Origin: Litorivivens sp041619575
GTDB taxonomy: Bacteria; Pseudomonadota; Gammaproteobacteria; Pseudomonadales; Spongiibacteraceae
Reading direction: 5' to 3'
NCBI GenBank assembly: GCA_041619575.1
Contig: JBFKDP010000258.1
Coordinates: forward strand, 1-5,947
DNA: 5,947 bases
Shown: piece by piece, positions 1 through 5,947 of the stretch
Layout: each line of letters opens with the position of its first letter
Position numbering within the stretch: the stretch's first letter is position 1
Translations under genes and position numbers: made by a program
Notes under the pieces: model-generated
What the model was told of the DNA's origin: nothing
The model's input: only the letters and a program-made list of their open reading frames with translations
Database searches by the model: none

Positions 1-1070
1 CACTCGCTTCCTGCACCCTGCGCCTGGCGAACCACTGCAAGAGGGAAACCGGGGCCTTCTGCCGCCTTGGCGAAAACGTAAAGCATGCCGTTGTCAGGAA
101 GCGGATGCTGGCCGGCACGGACAATAACACGTATACCGTCAGCGGCACCCTCTTCGCTAGCACCGTCAGCGGTGTCGTTCTCACTGGCCGCGGGCTTTGA
201 TGCGGTTGCAATTTCAGAGTCGGCTCCAGCCATTTGCCTGGCACGCTCAAGTGCATGCCGGATGACCTCGGCCTGCGGTGCCTGAGGTGAAATGTGCTGC
301 AACAGCAGCGTCCAGTGATCAATAGCGTCTTTGTATTCACCGCGATCAAAGGCATCAATACCCAGCATACCCAGCGCGGTCGTCTGCGACGGATCGAGCT
401 CGGCGGCCTGACGCATCAGCCTACGGGCTTCGTCGTCAAGCTGCCGACCATTCTGGAGAAACAGTGCCTGCGCCAGCTGCGCCATCACTGTTGGGCTGCC
501 GGGCTGTGCGGCCAATAGTTGGCGGTAGTGTGCTACTGCAGCGGCAAAATCTCCCTGTTCAGCCGCCAACTGCGCACGCCAGAACCGCAAATCTCGCTGA
601 TCAGGGCGAAATTTCAGGCTTGTGTCGATCGCCTCAGCCAATGCCTGCATATCCGCTTCGCTGAAACGCTCTTTTTGCGAAAAAGACCGCTGCAACTCAC
701 TAAACCGAATATCTGGCCAGGCACCCAGCTGGCGGTAAAGCAAAGCACTAAGCAGAGCTGTCACCAGCACTACTGCCCAGACCACAATACGGTGGGATCT
801 CAGCCCCCGGGCAGTGGCATGTGCGATGGCATTCGAATCTGCTTCCGCCAACAACTGGCGCTGCAGCTCGGTTTCCAGTTGCTCAAACTGATCACCGTCT
901 AGCAGACCGCTGTCATGATCAGCCTTTAACTCAGTTAATCTCTGGCGAAAGACTTCTGCGTTCGTGTCCGAGACCCCTTCTCCTTGCGCAGTGTGTCCCC
1001 TCACCGCCCAGGCCACAGCGAGCAGCGCAATCACCGCAAGAATCAGGAGTACCACCATTAATTCACTCAC
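1..1070 (-). CDS. ccmI: CcmI, apocytochrome c chaperone (TPR protein), 3' end cut off by window edge
   Basis: CcmI binds the C-terminus of apocytochrome c in the periplasm and presents it to the CcmF/CcmH heme ligation complex. The frame is open from a GTG to the window edge, giving 356 codons; I estimate some tens of C-terminal residues are missing. In order it shows an N-terminal membrane helix (about residues 5-23), a cytoplasmic helical segment containing NAEVFRQRLTEL (about 37-48) followed by a Glu/Leu-rich stretch, a second membrane helix (about 95-115), a TPR region (about 143-260), an acidic Ala/Ser/Glu/Asp-rich linker (about 281-310), and the start of the C-terminal periplasmic domain (IRVIVRAGQ, then LYVFAKAAEGPGFPLAVVR). 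The GTG at 1070 is preferred because GGAG sits 7 bases upstream and the N-terminus MSELMVVLL suits the family. An in-frame ATG at 1058 is the alternative. The gene overlaps the ccmH end by 8 bases. In E. coli this part is fused to CcmH; here it is separate. Confidence 0.93.
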   Translation of the reverse strand, partial: MSELMVVLLILAVIALLAVAWAVRGHTAQGEGVSDTNAEVFRQRLTELKADHDSGLLDGDQFEQLETELQRQLLAEADSNAIAHATARGLRSHRIVVWAVVLVTALLSALLYRQLGAWPDIRFSELQRSFSQKERFSEADMQALAEAIDTSLKFRPDQRDLRFWRAQLAAEQGDFAAAVAHYRQLLAAQPGSPTVMAQLAQALFLQNGRQLDDEARRLMRQAAELDPSQTTALGMLGIDAFDRGEYKDAIDHWTLLLQHISPQAPQAEVIRHALERARQMAGADSEIATASKPAASENDTADGASEEGAADGIRVIVRAGQHPLPDNGMLYVFAKAAEGPGFPLAVVRQAQGAGSE

Positions 1071-1542
1071 CGGGTGACTCCAATACTTTGTTCAAGGCTC
1101 TGCGCTCCTCATCATTCAGTGAAGCCGGGGCATCAGTTTCGCGGGTAGTACGCGACAGTCTCCACCAGATCCCCATACCAATCAGCACCAAAACCACCGG
1201 TCCAAGCCACAGCGCCAACGTCTCCAGTGTGAAGCGCGGACGGTAGAGAACAAAGTCACCATAGCGTTCGAGCATATACTGGAGTATTTCCTGGTCAGAG
1301 GAGCCGCTATTGATCAGGCGATAGACTTCGCGGCGTAGATCCTGAGCGATAGGCGCATCGGAACCGGCAAGATTCTGGTTCTGGCACTTGGGGCAACGCA
1401 ATTCTTCGATCAGCGCCCGGTAGCGGCGCTGATCTGCCTCGCTGCGAAACTGATAGGTTTCGACAACCGCATGAGCGGAAATGGCCCCAAACGTCAGAGT
1501 CAGACACAGGCTCAGCGCAAGCGATTTCACAATAGCATTCAT
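1063..1542 (-). CDS. ccmH: CcmH, periplasmic thiol-disulfide protein of cytochrome c maturation (short, unfused form)
   Basis: CcmH is a membrane-anchored periplasmic protein that helps reduce the apocytochrome CXXCH cysteines and forms part of the heme ligation complex with CcmF and CcmI. The 159-residue protein has a Sec signal peptide ending in Ala-His-Ala (about residues 1-25), a small three-helix domain carrying the family motif LRCPKCQNQ with Cys50 and Cys53, and one C-terminal membrane helix (about 108-127) followed by a short charged cytoplasmic tail. The length matches stand-alone CcmH/CycL proteins, not the roughly 350-residue E. coli fusion. The ATG overlaps the ccmG stop by four bases (ATGA), which suggests translational coupling; only a weak Shine-Dalgarno (CAGG) precedes it. 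The end overlaps the ccmI start. Confidence 0.96.
   Translation of the reverse strand: MNAIVKSLALSLCLTLTFGAISAHAVVETYQFRSEADQRRYRALIEELRCPKCQNQNLAGSDAPIAQDLRREVYRLINSGSSDQEILQYMLERYGDFVLYRPRFTLETLALWLGPVVLVLIGMGIWWRLSRTTRETDAPASLNDEERRALNKVLESPGE
1078..1081 (-). promoter_or_regulatory. Ribosome binding site GGAG deciding the ccmI GTG start
   Basis: GGAG lies inside the end of ccmH, 7 bases before the GTG at 1070. The in-frame ATG at 1058 has only a weaker GTGAG-like site upstream. The GTG start is therefore preferred and produces an 8-base overlap with ccmH. Confidence 0.65.
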
Positions 1543-2099
1543 TGTTGCACCTGCTCAGCTTGCAGACGGGCAATGAGCGGCGCAAATTTCGCTTGCCAGA
1601 CTGCCTCATCCAGCCCACCCTGATAGCGCATATGCACGACGCCCTGCCGGTCCACTACGAAGGTCTCCGGGGCGCCGGTGACGCCGAGGTCCAACCCGAG
1701 ACTACCCGCCTCATCAACAATATTTGCCGCGAAGGGATTGCCCTTTTCGGCTAGCCAGCGCCGCGCCTTTTCGGGGTCATCTTTGTAATTGATGCCATAA
1801 ACACCCACCTCATTTCGGCCAGCCAAGGCAACAAGAAAGGGGTGCTCATACAGACAGGTTGGGCACCAGGTTGCCCAGACATTAACAATACTTACCTGCC
1901 CGCGCAGAAGCGACTCGTCCAAGATCTGTTGTGTCTGCAGGTCAGGTAACTGAAATGCAGGAAACGCCTTGCCTATCAAGGCCGATGGCAGCTCTTTCGG
2001 GTCATACTCACCCTCACTGACCCGGGTCTCCACGGCGAAAAACAGCAGCGCCAAGGCAATGAAAATAATCAGGGGGATAAACAGCTTCAATCGCGCCAT
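1539..2099 (-). CDS. ccmG: CcmG/DsbE, membrane-anchored thioredoxin-like protein
   Basis: CcmG (DsbE) is a periplasmic thiol reductant. It receives electrons from DsbD or CcdA and keeps the heme-binding cysteines of apocytochrome c reduced. The 186 residues match the E. coli protein (185) in length. An N-terminal uncleaved membrane anchor (about 5-23) is followed by the conserved SALIGKAFPAF segment (about 39-49), the active site NVWATWCPTC with Cys79 and Cys82, the acidic residue of YEH (Glu85), the GINYKDD motif (about 102-108), and the cis-proline loop TGAPETF (Pro144). These mark the CcmG subgroup and not a general thioredoxin. GGAGG lies 6 bases before the ATG, and one base separates this start from the ccmF stop. 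I see no missing key residue. Confidence 0.97.
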   Translation of the reverse strand: MARLKLFIPLIIFIALALLFFAVETRVSEGEYDPKELPSALIGKAFPAFQLPDLQTQQILDESLLRGQVSIVNVWATWCPTCLYEHPFLVALAGRNEVGVYGINYKDDPEKARRWLAEKGNPFAANIVDEAGSLGLDLGVTGAPETFVVDRQGVVHMRYQGGLDEAVWQAKFAPLIARLQAEQVQQ

Positions 2100-2100
2100 C

Positions 2101-4053
2101 TCAGGCCTCCACAGGGTTCGGTCGTGTACGCTGCAAGCGGTAGCGTTTATCCATTACAGCCAGCACTCCCCCCAGAGCAATCAGGGCGCCGCCCAACCAG
2201 ATCCAGCGCACCATGGGCTTGTAGTGCACACGCACTGCCCAGGCCGAGCCCTCGAGAGGTTCCCCCAAGGCGACGTAAACATCCCTCATCAGTCCTGCGT
2301 CAATCCCAGCTTCTGTCATCACCTGATCCTGGCGAGCATGGTACCGGCGCTTCTCCGGATGTAGCTCCGCAATGTGGCGATCTCCGCGGCTCAATCGAAT
2401 ATCGCCGCGTGTACCCACATAATTGGGGCCACGAATCGTCGAAGTACCATTAAACAGCACACTGTAACCGGCCAGCTCCAGACTCTCGCCCCTGTCGAGC
2501 CGAAGGTCCCTTTCGCTGCTGTATGTGCTGACGACGGTCACACCGATAATCGCGCAGGCAAAGCCAATATGCGCGCAGAGCATACCGAAATAGGACAAGC
2601 GTAGTTTTTTCAGACCGGCCAACAAACTCAGTGCATTTCGGGTCTGGTGCCGCACATTAAAGGCACATGCCAAAATCAGCCATACTCCCAGAAACAGCCC
2701 TAGGGCTGCACCCGCGCGCCACTCCCCCCAGACCAAAGGCAGAAGCAAGCCTATCGGTATCGAAAGCACTAAGGGTGACTGCACCAAGGCTCTCAGGCCT
2801 TTGGTCGACTTCCACTGACTGAACATACCAATCCCGGTCAAGAGTCCCAAAGCACCCGCCAGGGGTACAAACATGGCATTGAAATAAGGAGGGCCCACCG
2901 AATACTTACCCTGCCCCAAGTAATCCATAATTAGCGGAAACAAGGTCCCGAGCAAGACGACCAGCGTTGCGCATACCAGCAGGATGTTATTGGCAAGCAG
3001 AAGCGACTCTCTGGAGACTTTGCTGAATACCGGGCGAAAGGTCGACTCCGGCGCGCGCAAGGCATAGAGCGTCAGCGAGCCACCGACAACGACAAACAGG
3101 AAGCCGAGAATATAGAGACCGCGAGTCGGGTCAGCGGCAAAGGAGTGAACAGAAGTCAGCACCCCGGAGCGGACAAGAAAGGTTCCCAGCAGACTCAATG
3201 AAAAAGCAAAGATTGCCAGAAGTAAGGTCCAGTTTTTAAATGCGCCCCGTTTCTCAGTTACGGCCAGCGAGTGCACCAATGCGGCCCCCACCAACCAGGG
3301 CATAAAAGAGGCATTTTCAACCGGATCCCAGAACCACCATCCGCCCCAGCCAAGCTCGTAGTAGGCCCACCAGCTTCCGAGCGTGATACCGGCCGTCAGA
3401 AAAGCCCAGGCTATATTGGTCCACGGCCGCGCCCATCTCGCCCAGCTCGCATCCAGTTTCCCGCTGATCAGGGCCGCAACGGCAAAGGCAAAGGCAACCG
3501 AGAATCCAACATACCCAAAATAGAGCATAGGTGGGTGTATCACCATACCGAAATCCTGTAACAGCGGGTTCAGGTCCTGTCCGTCAGGCGGCGTTGTGAT
3601 CAGCAGGCGCTCAAAGGGGTTAGACGTAAAGAGCATAAAACTGAGGAAGCCAATGGCAACAGCACCCATCGTCGCCAACACAAGAGCTTTGACTGGCAGT
3701 GGCAGATGTCGACCTGTCAGCGCAACGGCTGCTGTCCACGCCGCAAGAATCAACACCCAGAGCAGCAGCGAACCTTCGTGCCCGCCCCATAAAGCGGTAA
3801 ATTTATAGTGCATGGGAAGCTGACTGTTGGACTGAAGCGCCACAATCGACACACTGAAATCGTCGCCCAAAAAGGCCGCTGCCAGACAGGCAAAAGACAC
3901 TGCTACGAACACCAGCTGCAATACAGCCAGGCGCGACGCACTGCCCATCAGCGTTTGGCTGCTCAGGTAATAACCCATAGCCGGCAACAGAAACAGAAAC
4001 AGGGAAACAACGAACGCTATAATCAGCGCGAAATGACCTAGTTCAGGTATCAA
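2101..4053 (-). CDS. ccmF: CcmF, heme lyase subunit of cytochrome c maturation
   Basis: CcmF is the large polytopic inner-membrane protein that takes heme from holo-CcmE and ligates it to apocytochrome c. With a TTG start at 4053 it is 650 residues (E. coli about 647). The WWD heme-handling motif GWGGWWFWDPVEN lies at about 235-247. Histidines occur at 173 (IHPPMLY), 261 (LVHSL), 303 (SVHSF) and 495 (AHIGF), matching the four conserved CcmF heme-ligand histidines. WGGHEGS is at about 89-95. There are many hydrophobic helices throughout, a large periplasmic domain near the C-terminus (about 510-612), then a last helix and a basic tail. The start is chosen because the next residues, IPELGH, align with the family N-terminus and GGAGA lies 7 bases upstream. 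A second TTG at 4059 is only 1 base from that site. The gene follows ccmE by two bases and precedes ccmG by one. Confidence 0.97.
   Translation of the reverse strand: MIPELGHFALIIAFVVSLFLFLLPAMGYYLSSQTLMGSASRLAVLQLVFVAVSFACLAAAFLGDDFSVSIVALQSNSQLPMHYKFTALWGGHEGSLLLWVLILAAWTAAVALTGRHLPLPVKALVLATMGAVAIGFLSFMLFTSNPFERLLITTPPDGQDLNPLLQDFGMVIHPPMLYFGYVGFSVAFAFAVAALISGKLDASWARWARPWTNIAWAFLTAGITLGSWWAYYELGWGGWWFWDPVENASFMPWLVGAALVHSLAVTEKRGAFKNWTLLLAIFAFSLSLLGTFLVRSGVLTSVHSFAADPTRGLYILGFLFVVVGGSLTLYALRAPESTFRPVFSKVSRESLLLANNILLVCATLVVLLGTLFPLIMDYLGQGKYSVGPPYFNAMFVPLAGALGLLTGIGMFSQWKSTKGLRALVQSPLVLSIPIGLLLPLVWGEWRAGAALGLFLGVWLILACAFNVRHQTRNALSLLAGLKKLRLSYFGMLCAHIGFACAIIGVTVVSTYSSERDLRLDRGESLELAGYSVLFNGTSTIRGPNYVGTRGDIRLSRGDRHIAELHPEKRRYHARQDQVMTEAGIDAGLMRDVYVALGEPLEGSAWAVRVHYKPMVRWIWLGGALIALGGVLAVMDKRYRLQRTRPNPVEA
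2106..2110 (-). promoter_or_regulatory. Ribosome binding site GGAGG for ccmG
   Basis: A full GGAGG lies within the last codons of ccmF, 6 bases before the ccmG ATG. It is one of the two full GGAGG sites noted in the operon (the other precedes ccmE) and has the better spacing. Confidence 0.7.
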
Positions 4054-4055
4054 AC

Positions 4056-4490
4056 TCAATTCTCCGGTCGCGCATTTTTCAAGGCCTCACTGACTTCGGG
4101 GGGCATATAGTTTTCATCGTGCTTCGCGAGAACCTGATCGGCGCGAAATATGCCTTGCTCATCCAACTGCCCAGAGACTACGACACCTTCGCCCTCACTG
4201 AACATGTCCGGCAATATACCCGTGTACTTTACCGGCACATTTGCCTGATAGTCGGTGACGATAAAGCTCACATCCAGCGTATCAGGTGCGCGCTCAATAC
4301 TCCCTTCCAAGACCATGCCACCTGCGCGAATATCGCGTCCAACGGGCGCCTCACCGGCAGCAATGGCCGCTGGCGGGTAAAACAGATTAATGTTCTGGCG
4401 GAGCGCATACCCAAGCAGAGCCACCGCACTCCCTGCGGCCACCACGATAAAAAGAACAATAAACAGTCGCTGACGACGTAGCGGATGCAT
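4056..4490 (-). CDS. ccmE: CcmE, periplasmic heme chaperone
   Basis: CcmE binds heme covalently through a histidine in the periplasm and carries it from CcmC to CcmF. The 144-residue protein has a short basic N-terminus, one membrane anchor (about residues 9-29), and an OB-fold domain with the family landmarks NINLFY (33-38), RAGGMV (55-60), VKYTGILPD (87-95) and VLAKHDENY (120-128). His124 is the expected heme-attachment residue and Tyr128 the axial ligand, equivalent to His130 and Tyr134 of E. coli. It is about 15 residues shorter than the E. coli protein, mainly in the variable C-terminal tail. Its ATG overlaps the ccmD stop by one base (TGATG), and GGAGG lies 4 bases upstream. Confidence 0.97.
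   Translation of the reverse strand: MHPLRRQRLFIVLFIVVAAGSAVALLGYALRQNINLFYPPAAIAAGEAPVGRDIRAGGMVLEGSIERAPDTLDVSFIVTDYQANVPVKYTGILPDMFSEGEGVVVSGQLDEQGIFRADQVLAKHDENYMPPEVSEALKNARPEN
4061..4065 (-). promoter_or_regulatory. Ribosome binding site GGAGA deciding the ccmF TTG start
   Basis: GGAGA lies inside the last codons of ccmE, 7 bases before the TTG at 4053 and 1 base before the TTG at 4059. The spacing favours 4053, as does alignment of the following residues with other CcmF N-termini. Confidence 0.7.
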
Positions 4491-4693
4491 CAGTCCTCCG
4501 ATTCAGCTGCAGGGCCGTTGACAAAACCTTGCCGCCGGTAGTGCGCGCGCAAGTCCCGTTTTAAGCTGGACTGATTGCGCATGGGAGCCCAAAGCAGCCC
4601 AGCCAATGTCAGAACCGTAATAACATAAGCTGACCAGACGTAGGGCCCGTGGCCAGCCATAGCCCAGACATCCTGAATCGTTTCAAAATACAT
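4490..4693 (-). CDS. ccmD: CcmD, small membrane protein assisting CcmC/CcmE
   Basis: CcmD is a small single-helix inner-membrane protein that stabilises the CcmC-CcmE complex and is needed for release of holo-CcmE. With the ATG at 4693 it is 67 residues (E. coli 69). An N-terminal segment (FETIQDVWAMAGHGPYVW) leads into a membrane helix (about 18-36), followed by a basic cytoplasmic tail (LKRDLRAHYRRQG) and an acidic end. The layout and the AMAGHGPYVWSAY region fit the family. A GTG two codons upstream (4699) is open in frame, but GAGG sits 6 bases before the ATG and only one base before the GTG, so the ATG is preferred. Small size makes similarity weak on its own; position between ccmC and ccmE makes the call firm. 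Confidence 0.93.
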   Translation of the reverse strand: MYFETIQDVWAMAGHGPYVWSAYVITVLTLAGLLWAPMRNQSSLKRDLRAHYRRQGFVNGPAAESED

Positions 4694-4699
4694 AGTCAC

Positions 4700-4703
4700 C
4701 CTC
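4700..4703 (-). promoter_or_regulatory. Ribosome binding site GAGG for ccmD, overlapping the ccmC stop
   Basis: The GA of the ccmC TGA stop and the two following G bases form GAGG, 6 bases before the ccmD ATG at 4693. This placement rules against the GTG at 4699 and suggests that a ribosome ending ccmC would sit directly on the ccmD start region. Confidence 0.7.
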
Positions 4704-5448
4704 AGGCCTTTGCGGCCATACCCATAAGTTCACGCACCCAGCGGGTATTGCGCTCTCGCGACAAAATTTCATTGCGAACATAAAGCAGCAGACACATCGC
4801 AAAAAAACTGTAGAAGCCGGTAATGGTCAACAACAGCGGCCTCAGCATCGTTGGATGAATCGACGACTCCCCGGTAAAACTGATACTCGCAGGCTGGTGC
4901 AGGCTGTACCACCATTCAACAGACCAGTAAATGACGGGAATGTTCACCGCGCCGACCAACGCGAGAATCGCACAGGCGCGTCCAGCGGCCTCTTTATTTT
5001 CAAAAGACTCGTAGAGAGCCAGCACCCCAACATAGAGGAAAAACAGAACCAGCACCGATGTGATGCGCGCATCCCAGACCCACCACGTACCCCAAGTGGG
5101 CTTGCCCCAGATGGCGCCGGTGACGAGCGCCAGAAATGTCAGCGCTGCACCAATGGGCGCACAGCACTTCATCACCATATCCGCCAATTTAATACGCCAA
5201 ATAAGGCTGATTGCACCAGCAATGGCCATAACCATATAGCCAGCCATCGCGACCGCTGCCGCCGGGACATGGATATAGATGATTCTGAAACTATTTCCTT
5301 GCTTGTAATCGGGCGGTACAAAGAGCAGCCCCCACGCCACTCCCACCACCAGCGTCAAGGCTGCAAGCATCGCCAACCAGGGGAGAAGACGACCGCTAAG
5401 CTGATAGAACCAGCGCGGTGAACTCCATTTGTGAAACCAGCCCCACAT
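4702..5448 (-). CDS. ccmC: CcmC, heme-handling membrane protein that loads CcmE
   Basis: CcmC presents heme at the periplasmic face and promotes its covalent attachment to CcmE. The 248-residue protein has six predicted membrane helices. The WWD motif WGTWWVWDAR lies at residues 119-128, and the two heme-ligand histidines are His60 (IIYIHVPAA) and His184 (SLHQ). These numbers agree with His60 and His184 of E. coli CcmC, which supports the chosen start. The open frame extends 39 codons further upstream to 5565, into the end of ccmB, but those residues look nothing like the family, while MWGWFHKW at 5448 fits the usual N-terminus. A modest Shine-Dalgarno (AGAGTAGG) precedes the ATG. The stop codon contributes to the ccmD ribosome binding site. 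Confidence 0.96.
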   Translation of the reverse strand: MWGWFHKWSSPRWFYQLSGRLLPWLAMLAALTLVVGVAWGLLFVPPDYKQGNSFRIIYIHVPAAAVAMAGYMVMAIAGAISLIWRIKLADMVMKCCAPIGAALTFLALVTGAIWGKPTWGTWWVWDARITSVLVLFFLYVGVLALYESFENKEAAGRACAILALVGAVNIPVIYWSVEWWYSLHQPASISFTGESSIHPTMLRPLLLTITGFYSFFAMCLLLYVRNEILSRERNTRWVRELMGMAAKA

Positions 5449-5510
5449 AAAACCTACTCTTGTAAAATTATAAAAACACGTTAAAAAGTGCGCGCGGTAG
5501 TATACCCCAA
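5449..5510 (-). promoter_or_regulatory. 62-base AT-rich ccmB-ccmC intergenic gap, possible weak internal promoter
   Basis: This is the only real intergenic gap in the window and is clearly richer in A and T than the flanking genes. On the minus strand it contains a perfect TATAAT (5467-5472) and a TATACT (5499-5504), both resembling sigma70 -10 boxes. Neither has a good -35 at 16-18 bases: the matching positions read GC-rich or TAAGCC. A start from the TATAAT would leave only about a dozen bases before the ccmC ATG, overlapping its ribosome binding site. No stem-loop followed by a T run is visible, so it is not an evident terminator. A weak second promoter for ccmC onward is possible but unproven. 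Confidence 0.25.
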
Positions 5511-5947
5511 CTACTGATCCAGGCTTACCTTCAGTGCACCTGCAATTGCCAGCGGTGCCAGGCACAGCGCTAGTAAAGCCATTGCCGCCAATAGCGACAA
5601 AGGCGCGGCGCTATCCATCCCCTGCACTGCGCGTTGCACCGCCGCGCTACCAAAGATCAACACTGGCACAAACAAGGGAAGCACCAACAGCGACAGTAAA
5701 ACACCACCTCGCTTGAGCCCCACTGTCAGCGCTGCACCGATAGCGGCAATGAAACTCAAGACCAACGTGCCTGCGGCGAGGCTTAAAACCAGTGTGCCAA
5801 TACCTGCACTGGGCATCTGCAGCATCAACGCCAATACGGGCGCCAGCAGGGTCAGCGGCAGACCACTGAGAAGCCAGTGACTCAAGGTTTTAATCAGGGC
5901 AATAAAGTACAGAGAAACCGGGCTCAGAAGCTGCTGTTCGAGGGTGC
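5511..5947 (-). CDS. ccmB: CcmB, membrane subunit of the Ccm ABC transporter, 5' end cut off by window edge
   Basis: CcmB is the membrane partner of the ATPase CcmA; together they use ATP to release holo-CcmE from CcmC/CcmD. The window holds the last 144 codons of a protein that is about 220 residues in E. coli, so roughly 75 N-terminal residues lie outside. The fragment starts at TLEQQLLSP, which corresponds to the conserved DGSLEQL region, continues with SHWLLSGLPL, and carries the family signature GLKRGGVLLSLLVLPLF (about fragment residues 76-92). Several hydrophobic helices are visible and the protein ends in a short KVSLDQ tail, like the family. A TTG at 5885 is an in-frame leucine codon, not the start. 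The stop is TAG, followed by an unusually long gap to ccmC. Confidence 0.95.
   Translation of the reverse strand, partial: TLEQQLLSPVSLYFIALIKTLSHWLLSGLPLTLLAPVLALMLQMPSAGIGTLVLSLAAGTLVLSFIAAIGAALTVGLKRGGVLLSLLVLPLFVPVLIFGSAAVQRAVQGMDSAAPLSLLAAMALLALCLAPLAIAGALKVSLDQ

Noticed and set aside
821..1246. A 141-codon plus-strand open frame across the ccmI/ccmH junction
   Set aside because: It is antisense to two recognised genes, of low-complexity composition, and has no recognisable domain.
1504..1506. Cys13 in the CcmH signal peptide as a possible lipoprotein site
   Set aside because: The preceding residues Leu-Ser-Leu do not make a proper lipobox, and the hydrophobic stretch before it is too short. 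An Ala-His-Ala cleavage site further on fits better.
4855..5421. A 188-codon open frame on the plus strand, antisense to ccmC
   Set aside because: It lies wholly opposite a well-supported ccmC with intact motifs. Its product is rich in Arg, Gln, His and Pro, typical of antisense shadow frames, and resembles no family I know.
5449..5510. A terminator in the ccmB-ccmC gap
   Set aside because: The T runs on the coding strand are not preceded by a stable GC-rich stem; only 3- to 4-base pairings are visible.
5449..5565. A 39-residue N-terminal extension of CcmC reaching into ccmB
   Set aside because: The extension overlaps the ccmB end, lacks family similarity and would shift the conserved histidines. 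The start at 5448 places them at 60 and 184, as in E. coli.
5511..5885. A short ccmB starting at the TTG at 5885
   Set aside because: The frame stays open upstream to the window edge and encodes conserved CcmB sequence (TLEQQLLSP), so the TTG is an internal leucine codon.
1..5947. A hidden novel system such as a defence cassette, mobile element or CRISPR array
   Set aside because: Both strands are accounted for by contiguous ccm genes with intact motifs. There are no array-like repeats, tRNA genes, transposase frames or unexplained stretches longer than 62 bases.

Overview
The window is a nearly complete cytochrome c maturation (System I, Ccm) operon. All eight genes lie on the minus strand. 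In transcription order, from high to low coordinates, they are ccmB (5' end cut off by the window edge), ccmC, ccmD, ccmE, ccmF, ccmG, ccmH and ccmI (3' end cut off). Spacing is tight: the junctions either overlap by 1 to 8 bases or leave gaps of at most 8 bases. The one exception is a 62-base AT-rich gap between ccmB and ccmC. ccmA, the ABC ATPase that pairs with CcmB, would be expected just beyond the right edge.

The gene order and the family-level similarity recalled from E. coli and Pseudomonas Ccm proteins suggest a gammaproteobacterium of moderate GC, mid-50s percent by eye. CcmH and CcmI are separate proteins, as in Pseudomonas, not the fused CcmH of E. coli. The genus cannot be fixed from this sequence alone.

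How the genes work together: CcmB and the unseen CcmA form the ATPase that drives release of holo-CcmE. CcmC, assisted by the small CcmD, loads heme onto the conserved histidine of the heme chaperone CcmE (His124 here). CcmG and CcmH are the periplasmic thiol proteins that keep the apocytochrome CXXCH cysteines reduced. CcmI holds the apocytochrome through its TPR region. CcmF, with CcmH and CcmI, attaches the heme. Every key residue I looked for is present: the CcmC and CcmF histidines and WWD motifs, the CcmE heme-binding His/Tyr, and the CXXC motifs of CcmG and CcmH. The system therefore looks intact and functional.

Three starts were set by Shine-Dalgarno spacing and family alignment: an ATG for ccmD inside a longer GTG frame, a TTG for ccmF, and a GTG for ccmI. 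The ccmC frame runs 39 codons upstream into ccmB and was trimmed to the family start. I found no RNA genes, mobile elements, CRISPR arrays or terminators, and no sign of an undescribed system. This is an ordinary, conserved housekeeping or respiratory locus.
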